Under the pieces are notes generated by a model, which was given only the letters and a program-made list of their open reading frames with translations, did no database searches and was not told the DNA's origin. Shown one piece after another: positions 9,778 to 22,271 of a stretch of DNA of 64,000 nt. A program made the position numbers and the translations under genes. Every line of letters starts with the position of its first letter. Position 1 is the first letter of the stretch. The stretch is from contig NC_068575.1 of assembly GCF_025698545.1 (NCBI RefSeq), positions 58,909,980 through 58,973,979 of the forward strand, given 5' to 3'. Source of the stretch: Gossypium raimondii. Lineage: Eukaryota > Streptophyta > Magnoliopsida > Malvales > Malvaceae.

Positions 9778-12700
9778 TCATCTTCCGCCAGATAACTCGA
9801 TCGCGTCCTGATTATATAATGAATCTTCTCCCCATTCAAATCTCCTTTGAAGTCTTTCGTACTCTTGCCTGCGCGTAACTTCAACATGCTGCCACTCTTC
9901 CCATCTCTCAGCCAGCCCCTCTCCTTCCAGCATCCTCACCACCTCTGACATTGCTGGACGTTCCTCGGGTGAAGCTTGTGTACAAAGCAATGCAACTTGG
10001 ATCATTGCTTCCACCTCCTCAATGTTGTAGTTTTCATTAAGGTTCTGATCTACGATAGCATCCAGCTTTTTCTCCCTTTCCAGCTTCTTGACCTTCACAA
10101 ACAAAAATTGACCAGTGAGCAAAAACAACAATACTATTAAGAACTGTTCATTTGCAAATGTGAAAGCCAACATAATAATAGATTTTATCTTACATGATCA
10201 AGCAGCAAAACATCATCTTCTTCTTCCAAGCGTGAAAAATCAATCGCACGTTGACCTGTTACAAGCTCTAGAAGCATAATCCCGTAACCAAAGACATCTG
10301 TCCTTTCCGATGACTTCCCAGTGGACAAGTACTCGGGTGCTATGTGACCCATTGTCCCTCGAACTTGAGTCGTTACATTTGTCCGCCTGACATCCACCAA
10401 CTTTGCAAGGCCGAAGTCACCAACAACCGCTTCAAAGTCTTCGTCCAACAATACATTAGCTGCCTTCACATCCCGATGAATGATCTTCGGATTGCAATGC
10501 TCATGAAGGTATTCCAGTCCACGTGCTGCACCTAGGGCTATTCTTTTTCTTGTAGGCCAATCTAAAACAGGTTCACCAGGTTTGAGTTCTGCAACAGTTC
10601 CAATAATAGTCGCATATTATACGAAGCTCTGTAGAACTGAATGCCTTACAAAACAGAAAATTATATAAAAACAGTCCGATGATTGTAGAAATTTCAAAAA
10701 GACACATTTGACATCCTCAGCAGATTCACGGAATTGTAATAAAAATTCAACATAACTGACACTTTTCTGCACCTAAAGTAACTCTAATGGCAATAGCACA
10801 ATGTTTGTTTTTGATAGGAAGTTCGTTTTAAGAATGATAAAATATATGTAATATGGTAATGTTGAATTAAATTCTCAAATAACTAGTACCTCTAAGGCGA
10901 TACGCCACACTTAAATTCTCCATAAACGGATAAACCAAAAGGCGTTCAGTTGGTGTTGTGCAAAAGCCAATCAGCCTCAAGAGATTCCTGTGAACAGCTA
11001 CACTTATCATCTCGACTTCACGTTGAAAAGCCGCATCTCCTCCAGGACTTTCAAAATCGGTTAATCTCTTAACTGCAATTTTTGTGTTATCAGAAAGCAC
11101 GCCTTTATAAACCTTTCCAAAACCTCCCTGTCCGAGGATATTCTTTTCACTGAAGCTATCAGTAGCCAACTGTAATTCCCTCCAAGCAAACCTTTTCAAT
11201 TGACCAAAAGCAATTCTTCGGTCGACTTCACCTGACCATTCAAAATTATTCAGTTGGACCAGAAATTATTTTTTATATATTTAAAATCATTTTGATCAAA
11301 TCAGCTGGTCCGATCAGCAGCCACCGGTTTTTACTCAGAAGTATGAAAGGTAGCACCAACCTGCAACATCTACAAATACTTCACCCTTGTAGCCTGTCCG
11401 TCGACCCTTGCACAAGAAAAACAGCAAGCTACTGAAAAGAAGAAGAATTATAAACCCGCCAATAATTCCAACTATAATTCCAACTTTCGGTTTCTGTGAT
11501 GAACCTGCAAACAAAGAGAAACCTCAGAGATAGCTGGTCAAAGTACGGTACATATTTTTAAACGGGGTATCTTTGAAACCATTGAAAGCTGTAAAAACAA
11601 TGCAATTCACTCAAATTATCAAATCCAACTACCCGACTCATTTCCTTTTGATGCACAACCGTGCGGAAAATTTCGACCACAATTTAGCCTGTTTCCTGTA
11701 AAACTGAAATAAATAAATGTGTTAGCTTAAGTTCACTGCAGATAAATATTTGTGATCGGTGTGAGAATTGAATTGACCATTTACAATATTTTTATTTCTT
11801 TGTCTTAAAATTGGAAATGAAATGAACTAATCAAAGATAGGCATACTTGTAAATCGGAATGCGGAACAAATGATCAGGAACTTGACCGCTAAGATCATTT
11901 CCATCGAGCAGACTGCAGAAATAGTTCAACCATGCCATCGGTAACTTTAAAAAGAGTAAAAAGAAATAATCCTTGTTCGTTCGAGTTTGCAACTTTACAA
12001 ACTGGGAACTCAAGGCTTAGTCAATTAAGTGCTGTTTTCCAAGACATTCAGATATCAATCTTGATGCAATACTTACAGACTAATCAACTTTGGAAGATCT
12101 GAGATTGACGAAGGGATAGTCCCAGTAAGATTGTTCATGCTCAGTGTCCTGCTTGAATGAAAGGAAGGATGCCTTAAAATAATTAAATACAAGACACTGC
12201 AAATAAATAAGCCTAAATATAAAACAAACAGCAGTACTTACAGGAATTGGAGATTTTTAAGATTACCGAGGGAAGAAGGTATATCTCCGGTTAAACGATT
12301 ATTTTCCAAATCCAAGCTGGTCAAGCTCGACAAGTTCCCTAACTCTTTTGGTATCTCACCAGTTATACCATTTCCTTTCAATGTACTACAGGATGAACAC
12401 ACGGTATACAGAGATATATGAACACATGAAGAACAAAAACTATTGAAATATACTGTTTGATTGAATATGTTCGATACATACAGTGATGAAAGTGTCGTCA
12501 GAACTCCTATTTTAGGGGACAGCGTGCCAGAAAAGTTCATGGATGCCAACATCCTGAAAGCAGAATTATGACATAAGGATACCTATTTATTTATAGAATG
12601 AAGAAGAATGAAAAATTAATAATAAATATTTCATAATCAATTGAATAATGCATGCATATATTTACAACTATGAATAATAGTCAAGGAGGAAAAATAAAAG

Positions 12701-13494
12701 TACAGCAAATTACTTACACGGAAATGACATTATTACTAGGATCACACATAACATTTGACCAAGTGCAAGGATTAACTTGATCGGGATTCCAGTCTCTCAA
12801 CTGATCGGGTGAAGCACGGAGCGAAGTCTTCAATGCAAATAAAGCATCTCCTGAAACAAATGATATGAATATTCATAATCTAATTACACAAACAAATAAC
12901 ACCAGCCCAAACCAGGCCTAAAGAGTTGGAATATAAAATCAATAGAACAAAGAAACAAGATTATCCGAGGAATATCATCTCACTATACGACTCACACATG
13001 CGCACATGTTTAGACATCCATATGTCTCTCCCTAGAATTCAGGCAAATATAACTTTTAGGCATATATCAGTTTCTCAACCCGCTAATATTTCAGTAGAGG
13101 AAATAAATTATTATATAGTTTGATTAAAAGCATATATGAAACCAAATCTAGAGCTCATTGAGCAAAATGAAAAGCTTCTAGCATCTTATTGTGCTCCCAT
13201 TTGAGCTTACTGGCTAAGTAACATATTTGGTATACATCTAAATTCTTTAGCATGAATAAGGACCTAAAACTCCGAAGTAACTAGTATTATGAGAAAAAAA
13301 AAAAAAGAAGATGTCTATTATCAAATTTACCACACCAAGTGAAACCAGAGAACAATTGCCTCCACATGTGCAGCGTATGCATGTTTGACCAGGAAAAAGA
13401 AAATTCAGACAAGGAATAACCACATACCTTGTAAATTAGCAGATACAAAAGAAAGCAGGCAAGCCAATATAATAAAACCACGAAAGGATTCCAT
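9778..13494 (-). CDS. LRR receptor-like Ser/Thr kinase, LRR-II type (At5g10290/At5g65240-like)
   Basis: Eleven coding exons on the minus strand: 13494-13428, 12850-12718, 12553-12482, 12385-12242, 12148-12077, 11912-11847, 11703-11633, 11504-11361, 11231-10890, 10588-10194 and 10092-9778. They total 606 residues, the size of this subfamily. Order: signal peptide ([16 protein letters not shown]), LRRNT ([11 protein letters not shown]), about five LRRs in 72-nt or 144-nt exons, one membrane span ([17 protein letters not shown]), then kinase. Visible kinase motifs are GQGGFGKVY, Lys in AVKRL, HRDVK, DFGLAK and APEYLS, so it is an RD kinase expected to be active at the plasma membrane. The C-terminus ends AIELSGGR, as in its Arabidopsis relatives. 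A 5'-UTR intron (13569-14333) is likely. Ligand and pathway are unknown. Splice sites are read by eye. Confidence 0.93.
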
Positions 13495-14177
13495 TTTCAA
13501 CAAAGTTAGCCCCGATGATCAATGCCATGAAATATAAAATCTCATGAGCATAAAAGTGAATTCCATCTCTGCAAAAACATTCAAGCACAAAAATGTAAGG
13601 CACAACACAATTAGCTAAAGAGCTATTCCTGCAGCTTCAGCCATTACCAGGTTCACAGACCTGGTGGGGATTCCCCAAGGACAATCACCTCTTTGCAAAA
13701 TCACTATTATGAGCAAGTAAAACATCTGCTTTTTCTAGAATGCTAAAATTCTTAAGATCCAATTTGATTCAAAATGAATGAAAAGGAATTGCCAATATTA
13801 AGTTAATGGCGCAATGGAGAAATTTCAAAGAATAATAATAATAATGTCAATAGAACTGTGAATTTAGTTACAATAGGAAGCTACTAATAAACTGTAATAA
13901 ATATAAATTAGGAAGTAGCAGCAACTTTTCCATCAAAACCAAACAATATTCCAATAAGCTCAAAAGGCTTCTTCCAGGTTGTAAAGCAGTAAATGCAGGT
14001 ATTAACATTCAGTACTAGGGAAATAAATGAAGAACTAACCAAGGAATTCCATTTCAAACAACAAGACGGAAAAGAACAGCTAAATGGTTCTCACATAATT
14101 GAAAGAAGTTCAACTCAATAACTACAAGGAGACACATTAAAAGTCTATGAACTTCCAAGCTAAAACTATCAGAACCC

Positions 14178-14211
<34 letters not shown>

Positions 14212-14560
14212 AAAAAAAAAAACCTGACCTTGACCAAAAAGCAAAGAGAAAACAATAAGATATCAGTCACCCAACAAAAACCCAAATCTTAGAATCTAAA
14301 AAAAAAAATTGGATTTAGAAGAAAGTAGCTTACCTTTGAGGAAGGAATCAAATTGGAGAAGAAACAAAAAAGGGGTTTTTTCATTTCAGATGTACCATGT
14401 AACTTCAAAAGTGAAAGAATCAATCTTTGATTCTCTTTTAATCTGTAAATTAGAAGTAATGAGCTGGCTTAGTGAAAGGGATGACAGTATATTTGTTTGA
14501 GTTTTTCTCTCTTATGGAAAAAGAAAAAGCATAAATCAAATAAGAAGCTTCTGTCTTTTT
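13495..14560 (-). promoter_or_regulatory. 5' leader and leader intron of the receptor kinase
   Basis: On the minus strand, CTCAAAG|GTAAGC at 14334/14333 and TTTGCAG|AGATGG at 13569/13568 bound a probable 765-bp intron in the 5' untranslated region. The first leader exon is GA-rich on the transcribed strand. The exact transcription start is not visible. Confidence 0.6.
14179..14209. repeat. (AC)n microsatellite followed by poly(A)
   Basis: About 15 AC units followed by a run of A, inside the kinase leader intron. Likely length-polymorphic. Confidence 0.9.
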
Positions 14561-17500
14561 GCTTTTTGCTACCCCTCCTCTCAGTCTTCTCTTTAGTTAT
14601 TGCCTTGTTTTTCTAACTCTGCAATTATTACTACCCTCTTTCTTTCTTTTTCTTTTCAGATTAGAATCTTGTATTTTTTACTTTTGTATTTACGAAATAA
14701 TAAATATATTTTATTGAAATCATATTTTCACACAGCATAAAAATTATCAAGAAAGTGTACAAATGTGCAACTCCATCCATAGTTAGTAGTTCAGATGTAT
14801 TGTTATTTTGCCCATATAATATATAATATAAATATTATTTAAAATAGTTTATATATTTTATTTTTAAAATTTTATTTTATATTGAGTTTGATGTGACTTC
14901 AATTTTGTAATTGTTCTTAATTATCTGCTGTATTGATTTTTGGGATCTTTGTTATAAATTGTTTGTACGTTACCATGATTCTGTCTTATATGTTAAAACA
15001 TAAACCAAACTTGACGTCATTCTAAATTAATGGCATTAGTTTAAATTTTAATAATAAAGTAAAATTGATTTCTTTATAGAATTATAGCAAAAGTAAACTA
15101 AATATCATTTTTTCTTGACTTTCGTTTTAAAAATATTAAAATAATTACTAATTTTTTATTTTTCCCTTTAATTTGGCATTTTAAAATTTTCAATTAAAAG
15201 TTAGAAGTAATAAAATTAATTGACACAATAGTTAGAACTAAACAAAGAGAGATCGATTATTAAGAATGTATTTTCCATTTATTTAAGAAAATATATAAAT
15301 ATAGCTATATTAAAATTATAACAAATCAAAGCTAACAGAAATTTTATGTAAGCATCACAGTAAAATAATCTAATAAATAGTTTTATATATTGTTTTAATA
15401 AAATTATGTTTAAAAATTATACTACATGAAAATGGAGAATGAGATGGAATTTTGTTGTTTAAAAGATATAAATGCAATTTGAATGTTCCCTATTTATTGT
15501 TGGCTCAGTTGTTTTTTCTTCTTGGTAATTGAGGGAAAAAATAGGGTTAAGTTCTCGTATTTACAATATAATATTTTTGTGATTAAATTACAAAGTTATT
15601 ATCACTTATTAAATATTGTTTATAGCAACCATGATTTATAGTATGCTAGTTGTTCGTCTCATCTTTTAATCTTATCATGAGGTTAGGAGTTTGATAAAAA
15701 TATTATTTGTAGTACAAATTTTGAGATTTATAAATGCTAATTAAATAATAATTTTTTTAAAATGATTTTGAAACAATAAAATATATTTTTATAATGAAGA
15801 AATAAAAATAAAAAAAAGTTTTGTGAGTAAAAAGAATTAATTTTCAAAATTTATCCGATGAAGACGGTAAAGAAAGGCCAGCTTCTTATTGAAGAATAGA
15901 TGGTGGACCAGTCAATCAAGTCAACAGACATAACAGGCCCCCTGCATTTAATTGATGCAGGCATGCTGCTCAATTTCATCTTCACCCTTTTTCAGGCTTA
16001 CTAGATTTTAGAGCACGAAAAAAAAATTAATTAGAGAAAAAAATTTATTTTATTCAAAATGAAAGTCGAAAATGTTGAAATAAAGGTTTCTCAAGTGTCA
16101 TATACTAAGTTTTAAATTGTGTCTTTTAAGCGTAAAACCTAATTTTTACATGAAATGTATAAAAATCTTTATTTAAACATTTCTATAAAGATTATGCTCT
16201 TATGCGAGCATTTTAAAAGGTTTGTGGGAGCCGCCCCTAAAAGATTGATTCATAATTTAAGTATTTAGTAAAAAAAAAAAGAGATAATATAATTTTCTCC
16301 AGGTCCATTTAGGTACCTATATTTTTATTTACTTTATACTTGATATTGGCAACTAAATTCGTTTGGATCCTAAACTTGAAAAATATAAAAGTTTGATAAT
16401 ATGAAACTCTAAGACCGTGTCACATCATTACTTGAAACTTAAAAATTTTATATAAATTTTCAGGTGATAACGTGGTACATTCTTAGAGTGACACATACTA
16501 TGTTCTAATAACTAAATCAATTTTTGTGTCTATTTTCGATTTTTATTGATTTTTGAGCAATTTCTGATTCAATCGCTTCAATCTTTTTGTTTAAACCAAT
16601 ACACCTATTGATTTTCGGTTTTATAGTTCGACTGACCAATCCAATCATATTTCAAAAACATTGATCACATCATCAAATCTTGATGGAATCCAAATTTAGA
16701 GACAAAAAATTATATTATCTCAAAGCAATCTAACGACTCCAAAAAAAAAGTTTGTCAAAACTCGAATTTAATAAAAAATAATTAATTTTCAAGTAAATAC
16801 TTTTTATAAAAGTTTTAATTATTGATTTTATTTTAATATTTTAATAAATTGATTATATATTTATATAAAATGAAATAATAATTTGTCAGGAAACGAGATT
16901 ACTGATGTTATACATAAACACAAAAGTTTTCAAAATTAATACCTAATTTTGAATTATTTCTCTTGTCATAGCATTTTATTCTTATTATCTTAGTTTATTA
17001 TTTTCAAAACAAAATTTGTATTTGGATGATTTAATTCAATGATTTTGATGAATTTATATATTATCATTCTATTTTAATGATTCAAAATTAAATTAAATAC
17101 AATGACCTACATACATGTAAAACAGGAATGGGAAAACATGCACATTGATAGCAAATCAGTGGAAATAGAAAACAAAATGATAATTTAATAAACATGATTG
17201 CATTGTGGTTGTTGGAAAGAGACGTAAAAGATACATTAGCTTTTAAATAAATAAATATATATATATATAATCAAATAATAAAAATGACTTTTAATTAAAA
17301 TAATAATAATAATTTATCGTGAATTTTATTTGAAGACGAAAAGAGTGAAATTCGAAAGTTCTTTTTATTTGTTTTGATTTGTTCTTTGTATGAAATGTGG
17401 TTTTCTTTGTTTTTGATAAGAGTCTCCGTGTTAAGATCTATGAATCAATTGAAATTTCATATTCAATAAGACCTTTAAATAAATTCAAAGATTCTTTGAA

Positions 17501-17999
17501 TAAGAACCATTGGATCATCACTTATTCAATTAATAAAATAGATATAATAAATAAAAATACAAATAAAAGAAAGTTTGTCCCTTGCAATTAATTTAATAAA
17601 ATTTAATATCAAATGTTACTAGTAAATTATTACTAAATCCATAATATTAAATTTTATTAACAAATTAATCCTACTCCAATTATTTTATTGATATTTTTGT
17701 CATAAATTTACATAAACAATCATTTTATCATATTTTACCTAAAAAATATATAGTATTTAATAAGTAAAATATATATTAAAATATTAAAAACTGTTTAAAT
17801 AATTTAAAATAAAATAAAATGAAAGTGAACCAAGCCGAGTGGTGCATTGGATTTGGATCCCTCCATAAAATTGAAAGGGTTTTAGTGCGTACAAAATTCA
17901 CTGTGGTGTATCCAAATGACCGGCAAATGGATGCCAATCTTGAGTGGGAGGATTTCCTTCCATTTTAAAGCTTAGGATCCCACTCCATTTTAACCAACA
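14561..17999. other. AT-rich intergenic stretch, no gene seen
   Basis: Long AT-rich spacer between the divergent kinase (minus) and PPR (plus) genes. A 64-codon frame at 17397-17591 is Lys/Ile/Asn-rich, reminiscent in composition of plastid hypothetical proteins, but I cannot match it to a gene. Nothing else is supported. Confidence 0.5.
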
Positions 18000-20357
18000 A
18001 TGCTGAAACTCAAACCAACACGGTTGTTGAAACAACACTTCGCCTCTCCTCACTATCTACTCTTGTTTTATTCAACTTCTAACTACCTTAACTGTCACTT
18101 AGACTCCTTCCTCTCCACCAACGCTGCCTCTTCAACTGTCAAATCCCTTCTTCAATCCCATGCTCTCATTATCACCAGCGGCAACTCAAACGATAACATT
18201 TTCATTTCCTCAAAGCTCATCTCTTTGTACGCCTTTTTCAACAAACCCAATTGTTCCACCAAGGTTTTTGATTCACTTCCCACTCCGAAAAAGGATGTTT
18301 TCCTTTGGAATTCGGTTATCAAATCCCATTTCTCCAATGGGAACTACTCTGAATCCTTTGCCTATTATCTTAAGATGAGGTTGTCTAATACCCTGCCTAA
18401 TGATTTCACTGTTCCCATGGTTGTTTCCGCTTGTGCTGAGCTGAGGTGGGACGTTTGTGGGAGATATGTTCATGGGTTGGTCTTGAAATCTAGCCTTTTC
18501 GTGTTGAGTTCGGCCGTCGGGTCTTCCTTTGTTTTTATGTATGCCAAGTGCGGTTCAATGGGGGATGCTCATCTTGTGTTTGATGAAATGATTGTTAAAG
18601 ATGTGGTTGCTTGGACGGCTCTTGTAATTGGGTGCGTGCAAAATGGGCAGAGTGAGAAGGGCTTGGAATGTCTTCGTGATATGCATAGAGTTGCCAGGGA
18701 TGGTGATACAAGGCCAAATTTTAGGACTTTGGAAGGTGGCTTTCAGGCTTGCGCAAATCTGTGCGCTTTGGATGAGGGGAAGTGTTTACATGGTTTTGTG
18801 GTGAAAACTGGACTTGGATTTAATCCACTTGTACAATCTTCAATATTGTCTATGTATTCTAGGTGTGGGAGTGTTGAGGATTCATATGCTTCATTTTCTG
18901 AAGTTGTTGATAAAGATGTTATCTCATGGACTTCAATCATTGGCGTGAATGCCAGATTTGGACTTATGAAGGAATGCTTAGATATATTTTGGGAAATGCA
19001 AGTTGATGGTTTATGTGCAGATGGAATTTTGATTAGTTCTATGGCATTGGGTTTTGGAAATTTCATGAGTGTACGTGAGGGAAAGGCTTTTCATGGACTA
19101 ATCATAAGGAGGAAATTTTTGTTAGATCAGCTGGTTCATAATGCACTTTTATCGATGTACTGCAAGTTTAGAATCCTATCTATGGCAGAGAAGCTCTTCA
19201 TAAGGATACCTAACCATAGCATAGAGTTGTGGAATATAATGGTTCATGGATATTGTAAGATGGGACAAGAAGCAAAAGCTATAGAATTGTTTAGGAAGAT
19301 GCAACAACTTGGCATTGAGGTTGATTCAAACAGTCTGGTCTCTGTTATCATTTCATGTTCTCAGCTAGGAGCAATCCGTATTGGCCGCTCACTTCATTGC
19401 CAGATAGTTAAAAGTTACATGGCTGACAACACTTCAATTGCTAATTCTCTCATAGATATGTATGGAAAAGTGGGAAACTTAACTGTTGCATTGAGGATAT
19501 TTAATCAAACACAAAGAGATGTTATCACATGGAACACAATGATGTCAGCATATACTTGTTGCGGACATTTTTCTGAGGCTATTGCCTTATTTGATCAAAT
19601 GCTTTTGGGAAACTTAATGCCCGACTTGGCAACATTGTTAACTGTTGTTTCAGCTTGTTCTCATCTAGCATCATGGGAGAAAGGGGAAAGGATTCATTGT
19701 TACATCAAGGAAGGAGGATATGAGCTCTGTCAATCTCTTGTTACTGCATTGATTGACATGTATGCAAAGTGTGGGCAAATAGAGAAATCGAGGGAGTTAT
19801 TCATGTTAATTGAGGAGAAGGATGTAGTTTCTTGGAATGTAATGATTTCAGGTTATGCAATGCATGGAGATGCAAAATCAGCACTTCAGATTTTCCAGCA
19901 GATGGAAGAATCAAAGGCTAAACCAAATGATCTTACCTTTCTTTCTCTTCTCAATTCTTGTGCTCATGCAGGCCTTGTTGAAGAGGGGAAGTTTCTATTC
20001 AGTAGAATGGAACATTATTCTATAAAGCCAAATTTGAAGCATTATGCTTGCATGACGGACCTTCTTGGCAGATCAGGTAATCTTCAGGAAGCTGAAGCCC
20101 TGGTTATGTCACTGCCCATCTCTCCTGATGGGGGTGTTTGGGGAGCTCTGTTAAGTTCTTGTCTTGTTCACAATGAAACTGAGATGGGGATAAGGATAGC
20201 AAAGCGTGCTATCGATTCTGATCCCGAGAATGATGGGTACTATATTTTGATTTCTAACATGTATAGTTCTATGGGATGGTGGGAGGAGGCAGAGCGGGCC
20301 AGAGAAATGATGAAGAAAAGGGGTGTAGGAAAAAAAGCTGGTTGGAGTGCAATGTAA
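18000..20357 (+). CDS. PLS-class PPR protein, E-type, probably mitochondrial (At4g39952-like)
   Basis: An intronless frame of 785 residues. The N-terminus is basic and Ser/Leu-rich (MLKLKPTRLLKQHF), suiting an organelle presequence. From about residue 50 to 690 there are tandem pentatricopeptide motifs of the P/L/S pattern, with repeated signatures such as LISLYAF, DVVAWTALI-type, ALIDMYAKCGQIEKS and DVVSWNVMISGYAMHG. The C-terminus enters an E motif (NDGYYILISNMYSSMGWW) and stops at KKAGWSAM; no DYW deaminase domain follows. E-type PPR proteins bind organelle RNA one base per repeat and usually act in C-to-U editing with partner proteins. The RNA target cannot be read reliably here. Similarity to At4g39952 is from memory, supported by the neighbouring genes. 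Confidence 0.93.
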   Translation: MLKLKPTRLLKQHFASPHYLLLFYSTSNYLNCHLDSFLSTNAASSTVKSLLQSHALIITSGNSNDNIFISSKLISLYAFFNKPNCSTKVFDSLPTPKKDVFLWNSVIKSHFSNGNYSESFAYYLKMRLSNTLPNDFTVPMVVSACAELRWDVCGRYVHGLVLKSSLFVLSSAVGSSFVFMYAKCGSMGDAHLVFDEMIVKDVVAWTALVIGCVQNGQSEKGLECLRDMHRVARDGDTRPNFRTLEGGFQACANLCALDEGKCLHGFVVKTGLGFNPLVQSSILSMYSRCGSVEDSYASFSEVVDKDVISWTSIIGVNARFGLMKECLDIFWEMQVDGLCADGILISSMALGFGNFMSVREGKAFHGLIIRRKFLLDQLVHNALLSMYCKFRILSMAEKLFIRIPNHSIELWNIMVHGYCKMGQEAKAIELFRKMQQLGIEVDSNSLVSVIISCSQLGAIRIGRSLHCQIVKSYMADNTSIANSLIDMYGKVGNLTVALRIFNQTQRDVITWNTMMSAYTCCGHFSEAIALFDQMLLGNLMPDLATLLTVVSACSHLASWEKGERIHCYIKEGGYELCQSLVTALIDMYAKCGQIEKSRELFMLIEEKDVVSWNVMISGYAMHGDAKSALQIFQQMEESKAKPNDLTFLSLLNSCAHAGLVEEGKFLFSRMEHYSIKPNLKHYACMTDLLGRSGNLQEAEALVMSLPISPDGGVWGALLSSCLVHNETEMGIRIAKRAIDSDPENDGYYILISNMYSSMGWWEEAERAREMMKKRGVGKKAGWSAM

Positions 20358-20440
20358 TATAAAGAATACGAGATCGATTTTGGTTCAGAAATTTCTGGTG
20401 TCCCTTAAAAAATGCGGGCTTCCAGGATCCACCTATGTTT

Positions 20441-20785
20441 CAGCAGAGAACATATGGTTTTATTTCTTCAGGACTGATGCTTGCTTCACGTAAAGAATGA
20501 GGCTGAAACTGCAGTATGCCTGGTATGCAAGTACTTTTTTCATCTTCCATTTTGGCTTACACCTGCCTATAGGTAATAGATTAATGTTGCACGTTTTGTT
20601 TTTAGTTTTAAGGAATTGGTAAGGTTTAGAAACGAGGACTTCTCAGATCTGTGAATTGTGCAGTGAGAAAACATATGGCTTGATGGGTTCAGGATCTCTG
20701 CTTTACCCGAAGAATGAGGCTGCACTACATAATGCTAGCATTGTTTTCAGGTACTTTCTCTTGCTTACAGCCATTTTCACCCTTT
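20441..20785. repeat. Diverged tandem duplication downstream of PPR gene
   Basis: About 125 bp at 20441-20570 resembles 20661-20785. Both carry AACATATGG, then TTCAGGA, then AAGAATGAGGCTG and a CTTACA(C/G)-type end, in the same order. It lies just 3' of the PPR stop, perhaps in its untranslated region. Non-coding as far as I can see. Confidence 0.6.
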
Positions 20786-21764
20786 TCAGTTTTTAGTTAC
20801 TACTTTTGTTAGCATGCTTATGAAAAACATATTTTATCTTGCAATGTATGCATATTCCCCCCCCCCCCCAAAAAAAAAAGGTGCAGGTAGGGGTTGTTCA
20901 TGGTGATTGTTGACTATTGACTTGTTTCTCATCCTGCATGCTAAGCATCTGTATCAAAATACTTAAGGAGTTCCATCCTGTACCTTTTCCCTTTTCTTTA
21001 GAAAAATTTGAGACTGATGTTGAAATACAAAATCACGTTTTCAGTTCAATAAAGCCAATTCCTTTGTCTCAAGCAATTCAGCAAACCTGGCAAGCCATAT
21101 CAAATTCAGAGGTTTACAGTTTGATTTCTTTGGGTATGCTTCTACCAATTGGAAAGACATGCTAGCTTAATCGATCAATTTGGTTAATTCTTCTATAGCT
21201 TTTGGCCATATCAGTTGCAGCCAGTTGCTGTTCAAACTAATTGTTCTACGAGAGGACTTGTCGTTATCTTGAGACAAATTGTTTCTTCCTCTAGGCTTTT
21301 TATACAAGTTTGTATCCGAAAGAAATTCAAAAAATTATGGTGTGTAATATCTCCCCAAAATCACTTAAATGCGTAGATGTTTCTGCAGATGGAAGTCACT
21401 TGTATGTTCGTTGGGGATTTCGTGTTTCATGGCAACGGGAGATGAAATTGTTTCTCAGTGTTCCGGTATCGGGTTCATTGCTTTCGTTCTGTATTGCCAG
21501 CTTCACAAGGTGCAGAAATATTCTTGTTTGACATATGTGAATCAGTTACTTGGCCGGTTAAGAAATTTTATTTCCAGAGTTTAATTGATCCCAATTTTGT
21601 TTTGTCTTTGTCTCCTTTAATTAATCTCGATCACAGAATAAGCAACCGAAGCAAAATTGGGAAATCCCAAGATCAGGTTGCCATGGAAAAATTATGTTGC
21701 GATAAAAATTTTGGTGGAGAAAGAAATTTTCTGGCTGAGTTAATCGTCAATAATATAATATAAT
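20786..21764. other. Intergenic or PPR 3'-UTR sequence
   Basis: Contains a C10A9 tract near 20861 and several unconnected short frames (for example 20917-21165 and 21310-21531) with no family signature. It could include spliced 3'-UTR of the PPR gene. Confidence 0.4.
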
Positions 21765-21772
21765 CCACGTGT
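21765..21772 (+). promoter_or_regulatory. ABRE/G-box CACGTGTC upstream of hydrolase
   Basis: CACGTGTC about 500 bp before the hydrolase start codon. It matches the core recognised by ABA-responsive bZIP factors. Function inferred from sequence only. Confidence 0.4.
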
Positions 21773-22271
21773 CACATATACAGGGGCAGACAAATTTGGT
21801 ACCACTCAAGAATACGATATTTGTGTATATATGTCTATTAATCATCATTGCAGCATCCTCATTGGAATCTGATTCTTTTATAAACTTGATATGATTTACA
21901 CGTATAAAAATTCGGAAATTTGTAATATGATTTTGATCCACCCTTTTACATCACTTGGGTATTGACTCAACACGACAACTGCAAGAATCTGTGTTCCGGA
22001 AAATATTAAAAGGAGAATCTATCCCCTCCCCCATAAAAAAAAAAAAAAATCCTCAGCTTGAAAGATAGAAAAGTCCAGAAGGAGCCATTTTTGACGTTTT
22101 TTACTTGCAACAAATGAATAAATGTTTTGTTACCAAAAAAAAAGGAATAAATGTTTAATATTCATTGGCCTCCCTGCATTCGCTAAACAACAACCACCCA
22201 CTAACTCCTTTAATTCATTCCCTCCGACAAACCCACATCGGATTCTGGAGCAGACAAATAATTTTTGTAGT

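Larger units (their letters stand above)
7920..10612. repeat. Duplicated block B (STOP2-like gene plus intact RLK 3' half)
   Basis: Counterpart of block A (2580-5028). Here the receptor kinase continues upstream as an intact gene, so block B is the more complete copy. The alignment covers the promoter, the zinc-finger gene, its 3' flank and the 3' exons of the kinase. Confidence 0.85.

Noticed and set aside
17397-17591. 64-codon frame resembling plastid-type sequence in composition
   Set aside because: Lys/Ile/Asn richness follows from AT content. I cannot match it to a named plastid gene, so a nuclear plastid insertion is not claimed. BLASTN against a plastid genome would settle it.
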